Shown here piece after piece: positions 1-12,281 of a stretch of DNA of 64,000 nt. The DNA is from Dactylellina haptotyla. Lineage: Eukaryota > Ascomycota > Orbiliomycetes > Orbiliales > Orbiliaceae. Position numbers and translations under genes: made by a program. The notes beneath the pieces are model-generated. The model searched no databases. It was given only the letters and a program-made list of their open reading frames with translations, and was not told the origin of the DNA. The stretch is taken from the NCBI GenBank assembly GCA_031310005.1, contig CM062379.1, positions 682,001 to 746,000 of the forward strand, read 5' to 3'. Each line of letters starts with the position of its first letter. Position 1 is the first letter of the stretch.

Positions 1-1962
1 AGACGCCATTTTATTCCACATCGTCACATATGCGTATCGTGTTCCCCTGCACGATATCATCCCAATTCCCGGATGTGCCTGTTCGGATAAACCACAAAGC
101 AGACCCGGGTGTGGTTGCGAGAAACAGTGCGCAGAAGCTGGGGTTCGTCTGGAAAGAGAGGGGCATCTCACCAACGGGCTGTGACAGCGGAAACACAGAC
201 CCCGCTGCAACCTTTTTTTTTTTTCTTGTGCTCAAACGCTCAGACTTCGAAGGGTGTCTGTGTAATTGCTGAGCAAGAAGAGCAAATTAAACGGCCAACA
301 TGCCTTCCTGTTTCTTATGCTGCTGGTGCGCATCCAGCACGTACCACCCCATCCCAATATCCTCGTGATACGTTGGACAGGGCGAACTTTGAGAATATCC
401 GAGCCGTCTGCTTCTTTTGGGGAGCGGAAGTTGGGTACGTCCAAGGCACCAAACAAATGAAATTGTGTAATTAACTGCATTGCAAGAAAACAAAGGTGCA
501 GCACCAAGAAAGAACATGTCTGCATGGGTGAGAGATCTGAAATTCCTCACAAAAGAACACCGAAAAAAGTGAACACAAAGCCTACGATGAACCAAAAAGA
601 AAGTCAGCTTTCTTGCACCAAGTTTCCGCGGCAGGTGGAAGGGCGATTCTCTTTCGCCTCCACGCCAATTTCCACAATTCCCCCCGAGTGTTAGAATTTC
701 ATGTTGCGACTGTGCTTTAGTCTCACGTTCGAGCGCGTTTATAGCGTGATGGTTAGTGCGTAGGTTTGGGGACTAGACCGATCGATATGGGGAGCACCGC
801 TCGTAGATTTTACGGCCCGGAATCTGCTATCGACCTTTGCCTGGTCGAATTTGGAAGGCAAGCGGGAGATGCATGATGCACACGATCGAGGCCTGGTCCA
901 GGATCGGGGAAAGCCATTCAGGTGACACAGAGCTACTGTAGTTCGCTCTTTTTGTATCTCCATGGAGACTTTGGGAACCTTTTGTAGAGGATTCAGAGCC
1001 AGGTCACATTGAAGACCGTTCAGCAGCGGAGGATTCAGCAGGATGCTATTCGTACCTGTTTGAGTTCTCTAGCTGGCACTCGGTGAATTCGTGGACTTCG
1101 TGATCCAGCTGTGGAGTTAGCCCCAAGCCTGAAACTTCGGGGCTTGCGATTTTCTGCACATTCCAGTCACTGTGGAAGTAGCCACAAAGGTGCAACTGTG
1201 GGAGGCCCAGAGTGCGCCATCCATGTCGGCGCTGCGAAGAGAGGTGGAACAAACCTACTTTGGGCCATGGAACTGAAAGAGAGCAAAAATCAAGGTTCTG
1301 CGACCTTCTTCAGGAAACACCAACCAACCTTAAAATTTGCTTTTGTGGGGGGGTACAAGCTGCCTGCCGTCCCACGAGGCATGTGTGAATTAAACCCAAG
1401 CCAGCTTAGGTTTTCATTTATCGTCGTTGGGAGACGGATTGAAACTCAAAGAAAAAGTAGCCTATTGATAGCGGACAGAGATGGTGCATAAAGCGGCGCC
1501 CTTGGAATATGCCCTCGGCCTCCGTCTTTTCTAGTTTCTCACCTGCAGCACCCATTTTGAGATCGTCGAGAAACGCTCTGCTCGGGGAATAGGTTTCGCA
1601 CGTTTCGTGGATGTCAGATTCAATCCGAAGCACAGAGTGATCCTCCTGCTGCAAATTCGTGTTGGCTTACTCAGACAGCAACGCAGCCGGTCGCAACGCA
1701 CCAACGCAGCCAACGTCCTGCCCGCCCGAACAGCTGACGGGCAGGCAACCTCAACAGGCCCCCCGGCGCGCTATTCCAACGCCAGGCTATAGCACTCTGC
1801 AGGCACTAATCTGCATCAACCCACCCCTTCTGTGCCGTTCCCACCCTGGTTGCCCTCCAATTAACCCCGGCGCATTTCACTCTCCTTGGGTTCCTTGTTT
1901 TGTCCCTTCTCTCTGGTTTATATATATCTTGGGCGCCGGGACCCCGTCCCTCTCTTTTCGAA
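1..1962. other. Intergenic DNA, left edge to the RGS gene
   Basis: About 1.96 kb with no convincing coding sequence. The short open frames on both strands show no recognisable domain or plausible splice structure. The last few hundred bases are pyrimidine-rich and contain an AT-rich TATA-like run near 1917-1928, about 35-45 bp before the ATG at 1963. That is compatible with promoter and 5'UTR of the RGS gene. No tRNA-like or transposon-like structure was seen. Confidence 0.6.
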
Positions 1963-3424
1963 ATGGCCAACGTCGATTCGACTGTTGGGACTGTCATGAT
2001 GAGTTTCAGCTGGATCTTCTACCAACGCCCGGCCAAGGGCCTCAAGCCCGAAGACAAACTCGACTATCAAAGCTCGCTCACAGGCGCTCCTGGTGCTTTC
2101 ACCGCTGCTGGCATTCCGCCAAGTCTTTCGCTGGAGAAGATCTTGCAAAACGAGACTGCTTCGGTAGGTTATCCGTCGTCCCGTCCGAATCAATCACCAC
2201 TAGTGAGAACGCCTCACTAATCTTGCTATCATCCCTGGGATAGCCATGCTCAATTGTCGACCTTTTGAATTACCTGCGTTATATCGAACACTCGCCTGAA
2301 CATCTCGAATTCTACCTATGGCACGAAGAGTACGTCAAACGATTCGAAGCCCTGACCGAGGAGGAGAAGGTGCGCTCTCCGGCCTGGGACTCCACTAAGC
2401 CTGCTGTTCCAGGTAAGGAAACCAGCTCCGCCGTCTCCACTATCAGGTCTACCAGCACCGTCTCTCGCGGCAGCTCCTTCGATGATAAGGACCGGTCCTC
2501 GTTCAACTCGAAGAAGCCATCCACCATTGGAGATGAGTGTAAGTTTTTTGTGACCTAATAAAATTCCAGAACTCCAGCAAAGGAAAGACAGCTCAATTCA
2601 CATTCCAGAAGGTCGCTAATTTTGTGTAACCCAATCAATAGTTCTCTCACAGCCTTTCCGAGCGGAGATAACCCAGATTATCGCCCGCTATATCGCCCCT
2701 GGCGGCGCCCGAGAACTCAACATCTCCTCTCGTGATCGGGAGCTCGCTATGCAGGCTCTTTCTTACACGACCCATCCGTCTGCGGTTTTCCATCTCAAAA
2801 TTGATTGTGAAAATTATATCCGCCACCAGTCGCATCCCAACTTCATCCGCTGGGTTATTGCCAACTGCACGGAGCCTCGCATGAACTTTGCCTACAGTCT
2901 TGGAGCCACCTTGCTCATCTTCGGTGTCCTTACGAGTCTACTACTCACGCTTAGTTCTGCCCCTCGTGCCTGGAGACTCTTCGGTGCTTTCTTCTGGGCT
3001 TCCGGATCCATCATGCTTATCTGCGCTTGGAAGGGAATCTGTCTGGTCCTTATGGCGATGGGCCACCGTCGTCTCCTCGAACCTTGGGAGATTGCATCAA
3101 ATGACCTAGAGGACGATAAGGCAAGCGTCACCAACAGCAGCTTTGATGATGTTATCCCAGATACCTGGGATGACGCTCCATGGATGATCCGCGATAAGAA
3201 GAAGCCCTGGGTCCGTAGAGTCTTTGCTGATGTGAGTTCATTCTCTTTAATTGAAACTATAATTTTCTATTACTAATACGAGTGTTTAGACTGTTCCTGT
3301 TGAAGATTCTGAAGTCCGCTGGCTTCAAGATGTAATTCTCATCCAAGGCCTCGGACTTGCTATTCTCTCTACTCTTCCGTTCCTTGCTGTTTTCATGGCC
3401 ATCCCGCCCGCAAACCTTCTCTAA
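1963..3424 (+). CDS. RGS-domain membrane protein, Rax1-like
   Basis: Four exons: 1963-2163, 2244-2538, 2642-3231 and 3290-3424, giving 406 aa. All three introns have GT-AG ends and keep frame. The N-terminus (MANVDSTVGTVMMSFSWIFY) is followed by an RGS-like helical domain at about residues 65-245, with key stretches LLNYLRYIEHSPEHLEFYLW and HPNFIRWVIANCT, interrupted by a Ser/Thr-rich insert. Two hydrophobic segments lie at about 247-268 and 276-300, and a third at about 380-402. An RGS domain followed by three membrane spans is the architecture of fungal Rax1-type proteins, linked in yeast and Aspergillus to polarity, growth and stress. RGS proteins normally speed GTP hydrolysis by G-alpha subunits; whether this one does is not shown. 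The first ATG in good context was chosen. An upstream in-frame ATG at 1900 would add 21 residues with no family support. Confidence 0.85.
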
Positions 3425-6400
3425 CAAACCTGCGGCGTACAAATTGCATTTCCCTAACCGGCGTACAACTTTTTTTATTCTCTTTTGTTTCGGCTTGCTT
3501 GTATATATTTGCGCGCCTGGTTCCCATTTTTGTGAACTTTGGGATGATGGATCGCTATTATACAGCTAACCCCCCGCCTCACGATTGTTCTTTTCTTTGA
3601 TACCCTATCTTTTTTTTTCTTACTTGCTTTTAATTGTTGCTGTTTACTCTAGATAAAAATTTTCATGGTGGAACTTGGGGGAAACTTCTTTCGGAGCATG
3701 CAAAACATTGTTATTTGTGTTTCTAGGTGCTCAAAGGTGTTTCAGGAATTCCGGATATTGGGATATTAAAAATTATGACACTGCTTTTTTTCATTGCTAC
3801 TTCTGCCTGTTCTTCTACCTCCAACGCGATCTGTCCACCCTCTTCCTTTCGGTCAATCGTGTATATGAAACGGAACCCCTAACAACTTGTCTTTTGGGGG
3901 GTTAACCGGTTTCTTGACCTTGCTCTCGGACCTCGTAAATGTATATCTGAGAGATCTTAGACTTCACAGCCAAGTATCCAAGTCTCAAACTTTCATAGGA
4001 TTCATTCGTTCCCGTAGATTTCCCATTAATCTAAGTTTCTCAGATCCACAAAAAGCCTTCATCGACAAATCGACTTTACTTTTTTCACTTTTTATAGATA
4101 TCTTTTTAGAATTTGAGTGTTCCAACCCCAAAAAGAGTCGGCATTCAATGACCTCATCGTTGTTCTTTCCGGTTCTTTGAGTGTTCTCGGTTCCTTCCGC
4201 GGCACTGGCCGTCAGGAGGTCCGTTCCCTCCGTGCCCTCTCTTCAGTCTATCCGGGAACATCCAGCCACGCACGCCACGTTGTACAAGAAGGGACTTCAA
4301 TTCTTCTCGAAAGGTACTTAAAATGACAGATTAGAAGATTTGATCAGCAGGTACCCGAGGTATCTATCCGTCGCACACCACCAATGAAAATATATTTTAC
4401 TTTCGAAATAGGAACGGAAATAGTTTGGTATTAGGGTCTTTCTAGGAACTCGTACGATCGTACGAGATTTATAGGCTTTGTCCGATAAGTCTTTGGAATA
4501 TTGCCATTTCGGGCTCTTAAGGTCTTGTTGGTATATAGAGTTTTCGACAGAGCTGAACCAGGGGCTAAAGTGTATTCCGCGTGCGTAAAAGTTCAAGCTT
4601 CAGCCATCCGTGAACTTAGTTCGATATTAGCTGACGGGGCTATGATTATGTAAAATTCGAGGGCTACTTGACTCATTATGAATAGTGACGTAAAAGTTAG
4701 ACAAACTCCAACAGCTAGACATCTCCGAGTCGTGTGCAGCACAACTATATCATCATCATCTTCAGCCTCAACGACCCCTTGTAGCATGGCACTTCCCTTC
4801 CCACTCTACAGCCTCCACTTCCTCCCCCGACATCGAACACTCACGTATCACTCCGCATCCTCTTGGTCCTCGCTTGTCCTAATGGCGGCAGTTTCCCTTC
4901 CCTAAGCATTGTAACAGATATACATTCCCATAATTCTTGCAGTTGATAAAGTACCCACATCCCCCGACCTAGGACCCGCCTTGTCGCCTTATAAGAAATC
5001 AACCTCCTCACACAATTGCCGTCCCGTACAGGATGTATCTACGACACCACCTGTTTCTTCTGACCTGAGTACCCGCTAATTATCGTATTGTATTCTCCGA
5101 TCTCACCGAGTTTAACGAATGTACAGCTAGAAATTGTAATTAGTATTCAATGAGGTTATTGGAATTTATTTGATGTGATGAAGGCAAAGTATGATATGGG
5201 ATTACGAACCTCCATCGGTTTGGAGGTTGACGATGTCTATTGCACTATGCATGGGGACTCGAGTGGTTTGTTCGCCGCTAGATTTAAAGATGCAGACTGT
5301 GAGGATAAGAAATTCAGAGAAGTTGGTTTAGCTCGATGAGTTTTGGTACCATGGTCCATTTGCCTGTACTCGGTGTCGTTTTTCAAGTTTTAATCGACGC
5401 CTTCAGAATTCAGGACAACGTCATACGCGTATACGTAGTGAAAACGGTGTTGTGGTGTATGTTGATTTTGTAGACCTTCCTTACTGAAAGGCAAAGAGAA
5501 ACGATATTTATAATTTAGACGGCGGCGCCCACGACCAAACTCGTTATATAGCGGATTATCCGTAGAAATTGAGAAATGAAGTTTCGTGAGCTAAACGACC
5601 AGCTATTGAATTCAAGTGCTGGGTCCGGTTGTGTGATGAACGCCTTGGATGAGCATGTTTGCAATGTTCGTATACAGCGAGCCCCCCTTGCAAGCATGTG
5701 TTCCCACAACAGCGCAATTTGAACTCGGCATTTGGTGAATGAAGCTCCAGGATTAGGGTCTGAAATGCGTAGATAAAGAGTGTGGTCGGATTTGTGAGCT
5801 TGGTATGGGAATTCGATATGATCTAGGCAGGCTTGGTAGCCCTTATAGATACACCGTGTAATTTTTCACTATCAAACTCAACATGATACCCCACGTACCC
5901 ACGATACAGGAATCAGATAAAATAGTGATTGGGTATGCAGAATCACATTTTAAATGTTATTAAGGTAATAGGCCACAATCCGCATGTGAGAACAGCGACA
6001 GCTAGCTACAGGGGACGAGCACAGCAACCTAGCTCAGCCTCAGCCCCACCATTCGAGCGGCCATGCAAAACCAGCCGGGTTTCGATCGAGTTTTTAAGAC
6101 ATGAGGGATCATGCAGTTTTTCCAGTGGGATTAAGGTCCGAAGTGCGCTTTTTGAAAATATACTCCCTACCTCAACTTCACAAATGGACAGCTTGGTAAC
6201 GTTTAAGCACTTCATTTTATAAATTAGAACTTTGTGTACAGATCAGTCCCTGCTTACCAATAACTCTCCACTCTCACAGGATTACCACTTGGAAGGTTAC
6301 GGAAGGATATCGTCTGACCGCCCTTTCGTCGCCTTGGCTGCCCTCTGATTTGTTCTGGATTTGCGATCCTGATGTCACCGTCGGTAAATGACGCCGTGCA

Positions 6401-7266
6401 GATTAGATAAGCCGGGTTTGCGCCAGGCTGGATGGGGTAACAAGGACGCTTTCAACCCGAATGCCGATGCACCGCAGAAACGGGTTAGGACCGCACTCCG
6501 CACTGGGCAGAAATTTACAAATGAAGAATAGGTTAGGAAGCGGCCGACGTCACAGGGTGGAACAGCTCGACAACTATTCAGAGAGCACCAGGTCGGGCCT
6601 CGGCAGGGAGAGAGAAGGGACAACAGGCACGAGAGAGCAAGAGCAAGAGCGAGCCCCCGACGGTCCGTAGCCGGTGAGATGAGCAGTAGAATGTCGTCTG
6701 ATGAGAGGCCTTGAAGGAATAGTGAACAGGACGAAGAATTGCAAGGCTGGGCGGGCAAGGGCGGGCATCCGAACATTCCGGCGCCGACTGCGAGCCCGGC
6801 TATAACGTTTGACTCGATCGAGAGAACGGTTCCCTGAAAAGCGCAATCCGAGCCCGCATTTGCTCTACCCACTTGCATTTTTGAGCAAGGACAGCACGCA
6901 GGTATTCCTGCACGAGGATATTATTGTTATTATTATTATCTCGATCAGGAATCGAGGCGAGTCCGAGTAGGGCACAGGTGGAGAGGCGAGAGGACCCCAC
7001 TGTGAGACGAGGAGGCCCTGGTCCGCAGGCTAGTGCGTCAGGAAGTGCTCCCTTCTGCTGACATCTTCCACTCCGTTCCACTATCTCCAATTATTTGCGT
7101 CCTAGCCGCCCTCGTATTATTATATATATATTTCTCTCCTCGCTCTCCTTCTCCGGATCCCGTCTCGTCCCGAGCTTCGTTCATTTACCTTTTCTCTGTG
7201 CATTCAACACACTATATATTCTCACCAACCGCGTGAAAAAGACGAAGCGGAGAGACTACATCGAAA
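3425..7266. other. Long intergenic region, no gene seen
   Basis: About 3.8 kb. The first part is AT-rich with poly-T runs, compatible with the 3'UTR of the RGS gene. The centre holds a perfect 18-bp palindrome at 4449-4466. The final 700 bp become GC-rich and then pyrimidine-rich and hold TATA-like runs near 7119-7133 and 7213-7218, as expected for the Sec14-like gene promoter. Open frames here are short and show no domain. Confidence 0.5.
7213..7218 (+). promoter_or_regulatory. TATA-like element of the Sec14-like gene
   Basis: A TATATA run lies about 50 bp before the ATG at 7267, at the end of a CT-rich tract. The position suits a core promoter or start region, but this is a sequence match only. 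Confidence 0.3.
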
Positions 7267-8988
7267 ATGGCAAACACCACGCCCGCCCACGAAGAGAACG
7301 GCGCCCACCCGCCGCTAACAAAGACCGTCTCCTCCTCCAGCAATGCCTCCCACAAACGGGCAAAGTCCTTCCGCCAGGAGACCGCGAAGGAGTTCCAGGC
7401 CCGCGAGAAGCACCCTCTCGCCGGCCACTACGGCCATCTCACGAACGACCAGCAGACCGCCTACGTCGAATTCTGCAGAGTCCTGACGGAACAGGGCCTC
7501 TACACTCCGGCCAGCGAGAAAACGGCCCCTAGCCACGATGATACCACCCTGCTGTACGTGTGTCCTGCCTTAATTTTCTCATTCGTTGGGGACGGCTATA
7601 TGGATGAGTGTGTGTGTGTAAATGGATTGAGAGCTAACCCCAGTCTGCCCGCTCATCACGGGATTGCCGGTTCATACAGGAGATTTTTACGGGCGCGAAA
7701 GTTCGACGTGCCATCCGCTGTCACTCAGTTCGCTGAGACAGAAACATGGAGAGACGATACCAAGATCGAGACTCTCTACGATATCATTGACATTGACGAG
7801 TATGAGCAGGCGCGTTCTGTGGTGCGTTTCCTCTCCCCCAATCTTTCTCCCTTCCCCAAAGCTCTTCAAGCTTTTTTTAAGAGCTCGGAACATCTGCTAA
7901 CCGAGACACCCCAGTATCCACAATGGACGGGCCGCCGCGACCGTCGAGGTATTCCGGTCTACCTCTTCAAAGTCGGCCATTTGAACGACAAGACCATGAC
8001 CGCCTACGCCAAATCCACCTCAGGAAAACACTCAGCAGCTCAGACGAATTCCAAAACCCCTGACCGCCTCCTTCGCCTATTCGCTCTCTACGAGTCCATG
8101 ACCCACTTTATATTGCCCATGTGCTCGGCCCTGCCCAGGGAGAACCCGGAAACGCCAGTGGACTCCACAAACAATATTGTGGATATCCAAGGTGTTGGCT
8201 TGAGGACCTTTTGGAACCTCAAGAACCACATGCAGGATGCCAGCATGCTCGCCACCGCACATTACCCCGAAACACTTGACAGGATATTCGTACGGTTCCC
8301 TCCTATGATATTTTTATACTGAGCTAGAACTAACCGTGATAACTACAGATCGTTGGAGCTCCCAGCTTCTTCCCAACAGTAAGCCTCTCCGTGACGTCAT
8401 TCTTGGGTAAATCAGTATCTAACAAAACGTTTTGTAATATTGCAGGTCTGGGGCTGGATCAAACGCTGGTTCGATCCAGTAACCGTCTCCAAAATCTTCA
8501 TCCTCTCCCCCGCCGAAGTCTACCCAACCCTCGAAAAATACATCGAAAAGAAAAACATCCCAAAACAGTACGGCGGCGACCTCGAGTACGAATTCGGTCA
8601 GTTCCCGAACCTCGACGAGGACACCAGACAGCTCCTCTCCGATCTACAGCAGACGACAACCGACGGCTGGGTGAAAGGACCGATCCGATGGGTTGGCGGC
8701 GACGGCCCGGATGCTAAACTCGTTGCTGTGGGTTCTGAGAACGGACAGCCGAGACGGAAAGTGCTAGCTGTGCCGGAGCATCTACCAGTTTCTCATGTTA
8801 TCAACGGCAAGAGCGGTATCACACCCGCGAATTTGTCGGATACGCCTGGGACTATGGGTGCGGATGTGAGCGCGCTCAAGAAAGGGAAAGCGGTCAACGG
8901 GGAGGCTGTCAAGATGAACGGTGAGAAGAGCAATGGAGTGCTGCCGGATACTATCAACGGGCAGATGGAGACATTGGCGATAAGTTAG
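7267..8988 (+). CDS. Sec14-like CRAL-TRIO phospholipid transfer protein
   Basis: Five exons: 7267-7553, 7680-7821, 7915-8289, 8349-8378 and 8446-8988, giving 458 aa. The fourth exon is only 30 nt and joins IVGAPSFFPT to VWGWIKRW. A CRAL-TRIO N-terminal helical part at about 60-140 includes FLRARKFDVPSAV. The lipid-binding lobe runs from about 144 to 335. It holds GIPVYLFKVGHL, then the Sec14-type run HYPETLDRIFIVGAPSFF, the stretch FDPVTVSKIFIL and the terminal IPKQYGGDLEY. Family members exchange phosphatidylinositol and phosphatidylcholine between Golgi or other membranes and tie lipid metabolism to secretion. The C-terminal 120 residues are low-complexity and Gly/Asn/Lys-rich, longer than in yeast Sec14. 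No transmembrane segment is seen, so a cytosolic or peripheral protein is inferred. Confidence 0.9.
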
Positions 8989-11253
8989 AAACACTTAGAA
9001 GAAAACAAACCGAGTCAGCGGTGCTCGACTCCGTTGAAGAAGTCCGGCGAGGGAGGAGGTGGAGGTGGAGGTGGAGGAGGATATGAAAGACGGAGAGGCG
9101 TTCTGGGGGTGTTTGCGGTGCTTGGTTTCTGTATCATCTTCGTCGCGGTTACCTCGATGCTTTTTTTTTTGAAAGCCGTCGCTTCTCTCTTTTGACGTTT
9201 TCATTCCTTTTGACTTTTTTTGAAGTATATACACGATAGTATGAATTCAAGAGTTTTTTTCTTTCTTTCGCTCTCCCTTGGAGGATATTGATAGAGACGG
9301 TGTAGCGCAATTGGAATATATTTTTGTAACTCTTGGTCTTTTTTTTTTTGGCGGTCAGGTCCGATGCTTCTTTCTATCTTTCTTTCCCTGTGTATAATGT
9401 CAGTGCTCATCTCTTTCGGGCTCCCCGTCGTATAGCTGGCTGAACTAAGCTTCCTCACTTTTGTTTTTTGTGTGCTTCCTTCTCGCCTGCACGGATAAAT
9501 TGTACCTTTTTATGTACGCACCCCCGGCCCGCGTGGCTGCAGGAACAGCAGCATCATGAAACGTTTGAGCAAACATCCTGTTCCGGGCCAGAACCCTGGC
9601 TGATGGAATTTTTTCTATGGATTTCAAGTGCGAAGATAGCTATATATAGCGTTTCAACAGTGGTGGGTAACTTTATGAAACATCGGATCTCGATCCCCGG
9701 AGCACTGGACTGTTGGAATTCGAACGTTTCAACAAATTTCCTATGCTTTTCTTTCTTCGGTAGCACAAAAAGGTTCCCACCCACCTCTTGTGGACATCCT
9801 GGTCGCGGACCGCGAAATGCAAGTGTGCATTTCGCATATGCACCAGATAGTTTAACTTTTTGGCTGGACCTGCGAAAACAAAAAATGGAATCACAGGCAC
9901 AACTTTTTTTCTATTTTTTTTTTTTTGCGAATACACTACTGTCGTATCCTCAGACGCCGGCTATTATCGATTTTCGCTAATTTTGTAAACGGGGTTTCAA
10001 TTTTGAATCTCGATCCATGGGAACTTCAGCTACTTGTCTTTCAACCGTCCGTTTAGTTTCGGGCCCGTCATTTCTAATTTCGACGTCCCTCGTGTCTTTA
10101 AGATTGAGATTCGCATGTCGACCACGAGGGTTGATAGAATAGCCGCATGAACTTTTTTTCGCTTTCGGAGAATATCAGCCGGGGTAACCTGCGCACCGTG
10201 TTTAGATAGTCTGCGGGGGGCAGGAATTTTTGATTAGTATTATCCATCTTTCTCCGCCAAGCGATGTGATGATAGTGTTCTCCACGGATGGTTTTTTGGG
10301 CCCATTGTGGATACCGGTGTACCCGTCTATACTTTCTGCCCTTGCAGATACCGTACTAGCCCGCTATGGAGCTCGACAATTAACACAGTTCTGACCTGAA
10401 CTCATTAATTTTGAAATGCCCCATCTGTGCCGTACTATTGTGAAAGTGTTTCAAATGAGGCCCTAGTTAGTTTTTTTCGCATCGATGGCTCTAAACGTCC
10501 AAACAATGGGATAGAAAATAGACACTTCATTGTCTCTTTTGTCTCAGTCATGCTGACAAGTCTTCTGCTTGAGATATTCCTCGGATGAGGAGATTGGACA
10601 TTCTGAGCGGCCAATTGGGTAAATGTGAATTCAATGTCGGTGTTGGACTTGCTACTGTGGACGCTCAAAAGGTTTCCCGAATCTAGATCTAGTTACGAAG
10701 ACTGACTTAGATCGTGATTGCAATCGACCGAGATCATATGAGATCCTTGATCCAAAAATAAACGCGGGCCCTTTGATAGTAAAGTGACAGACAGAAATGT
10801 CCGCGATAGCAATGGGACATTCTGGCCGCCTCCGCGTTCCGAGTCCGAGGCTCTCCATTCGCTCTAGCGGGCCCGAACAGAGCATAGGATATGAGCATCC
10901 CAAGCTTCGAACCTTGCCCGTGGCTGGCCATGGTGCCATGTTACTCAAGAGTTTACAAAGATAGATCCTCCAACATGTTGCATATGTGCGATACTAATGG
11001 TGGCAATACTCGTATATATTATATTCATACACCCATTTCCAGGAACCTAGAGTCAGTCGACAGATTACGATAAATACCGACCCTATCGCCCCTAATGGAT
11101 GAAGATTTTCTTTCGGTATCGAATTCCCAAACTCTACACTTCGATCAATAACGATTCACTTCCACAACTATTATTATCATTCTTAATTCCCTTTCTTCAA
11201 AAAGCTTTCCTTAAAGTTTTTTTTCCCTTCCACGTCTTTGAACAGAAATAAAA
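8989..11253. other. Intergenic DNA between Sec14-like and small membrane-protein genes
   Basis: About 2.3 kb. It starts with a purine-rich GGAGGT repeat (9051-9080), then T-rich 3'UTR-like DNA. Poly-T runs recur near 9340 and 9905-9926. No open frame here shows a recognisable domain. The last 150 bp are pyrimidine-rich, with TTTTTTTTCCC just before the next gene, compatible with its promoter and 5'UTR. Confidence 0.5.
9051..9080. repeat. GGAGGT microsatellite
   Basis: An imperfect tandem array of GGAGGT units lies about 60 bp after the stop codon of the Sec14-like gene, probably inside its 3'UTR. No function is implied. Confidence 0.8.
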
Positions 11254-11457
11254 ATGGCACCAACTCTTGACAACACCGGCCTCGCGATTCTTCTCTCCGT
11301 CCTCGGCGTCGGGCTTCTCGCCATGCTTGTCACTTTTTACAAGTTCGGCTGGTTCTCCTGGCTCCACGATGCGAAGAACGGCAAGCCCATTCCTGTGAAT
11401 AAGACCACGCGCGATTTCTTCCCGGAGTTGAATAAGGTGGAGAAGAGCATCGTCTAG
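11254..11457 (+). CDS. Small single-pass membrane protein, function unknown
   Basis: A single exon encodes 67 aa. The ATG sits in a strong fungal context (aaaATGGCA) after a long pyrimidine-rich leader. Residues about 9-31 form one clear hydrophobic helix rich in Leu, Val and Gly, followed by the aromatic stretch FYKFGWFSWLHD and a charged tail (NKVEKSI). I recognise no family. The coding-like third-position bias (many C and G endings), the strong start context and the coherent membrane-helix design support a real gene despite its size. It is convergent with the downstream P450 gene. A small organelle-membrane or ER subunit is possible, but no role can be read from the sequence. Confidence 0.65.
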   Translation: MAPTLDNTGLAILLSVLGVGLLAMLVTFYKFGWFSWLHDAKNGKPIPVNKTTRDFFPELNKVEKSIV

Positions 11458-12281
11458 CTTTCAGTAGCTAGTAAGCTACGTAAGTTCACTTTCGCATACT
11501 TTTGCTTCTCGAGTCTCTTAAGATCATTTGCCTTGGACATGTTGGAATCTAATAGGATAAATTATAGTATAGCAGACTCGATTCCAATCACTACCGAAAC
11601 AACTTCGAATCGACACGATATACGATGGGGGGGAATATATCTTAAAGCTTAAAGGGGAGGAGGAATGGTTTTCATGTTTGTGTTATGCTGGGCTATGGGT
11701 TTGGTTACCGGTAACCGCCCGTGTTAGCATCAACATATGCGCTCTTTTGTTACGAACTATTCAATGTTGGGATTCTGCAGGGTACTTTTACGCCGGTTTG
11801 GATAGATACTAGAAGGCATATGAATTCGGAGTATACCGTTCGATAGGCGGAGAGAAAACTTTCTTGTCTCGTCTCATCATGTTTGTTCTTTTTATGATTT
11901 TTCCGTAGCCGTTGAAGCCCAGAGTTCCGTTAGGGAATTCAGGGTCTTCGGCTATATTCAATACTTTCATTAATAACCCTTTTTATTCTATTCCGTTCAT
12001 TTACTAAATCAGCGTAAGAAAGTGCTTGAAAGAAAAAAAAGAGGTGGGATATCATATTTTTTGTTATTTGACATAGGACCTCAGGAGTCGAGTCTAGCCA
12101 TAAATCCCGCTCGCTCAATACACCAAGAGCCAGCTAATAGTAACAAAAAGGAAAAGAAAGAGGGCACCAATGCTATGCGTAAGTAACGTTCTTAATATCG
12201 TACACAATTCGTGGCTTCGTACTCGTAAGCCTCCTCCTCCTCTTGCGCTTATACAGCCTTCTTGCTAATTCGTCCTTTTAT
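11458..12281. other. Convergent intergenic region
   Basis: About 0.8 kb between the 3' ends of the small membrane-protein gene (+) and the P450 gene (-). It is AT-rich with A and T runs, consistent with two 3'UTRs facing each other. Nothing else was seen. Confidence 0.55.

Noticed and set aside
11078-11088. 11-bp word CGACCCTATCG, shared with 36668-36678 and partly with 58266-58272
   Set aside because: It lies upstream of three genes, but many shared 11-mers are expected by chance in 64 kb, and orientation relative to the genes is not consistent.
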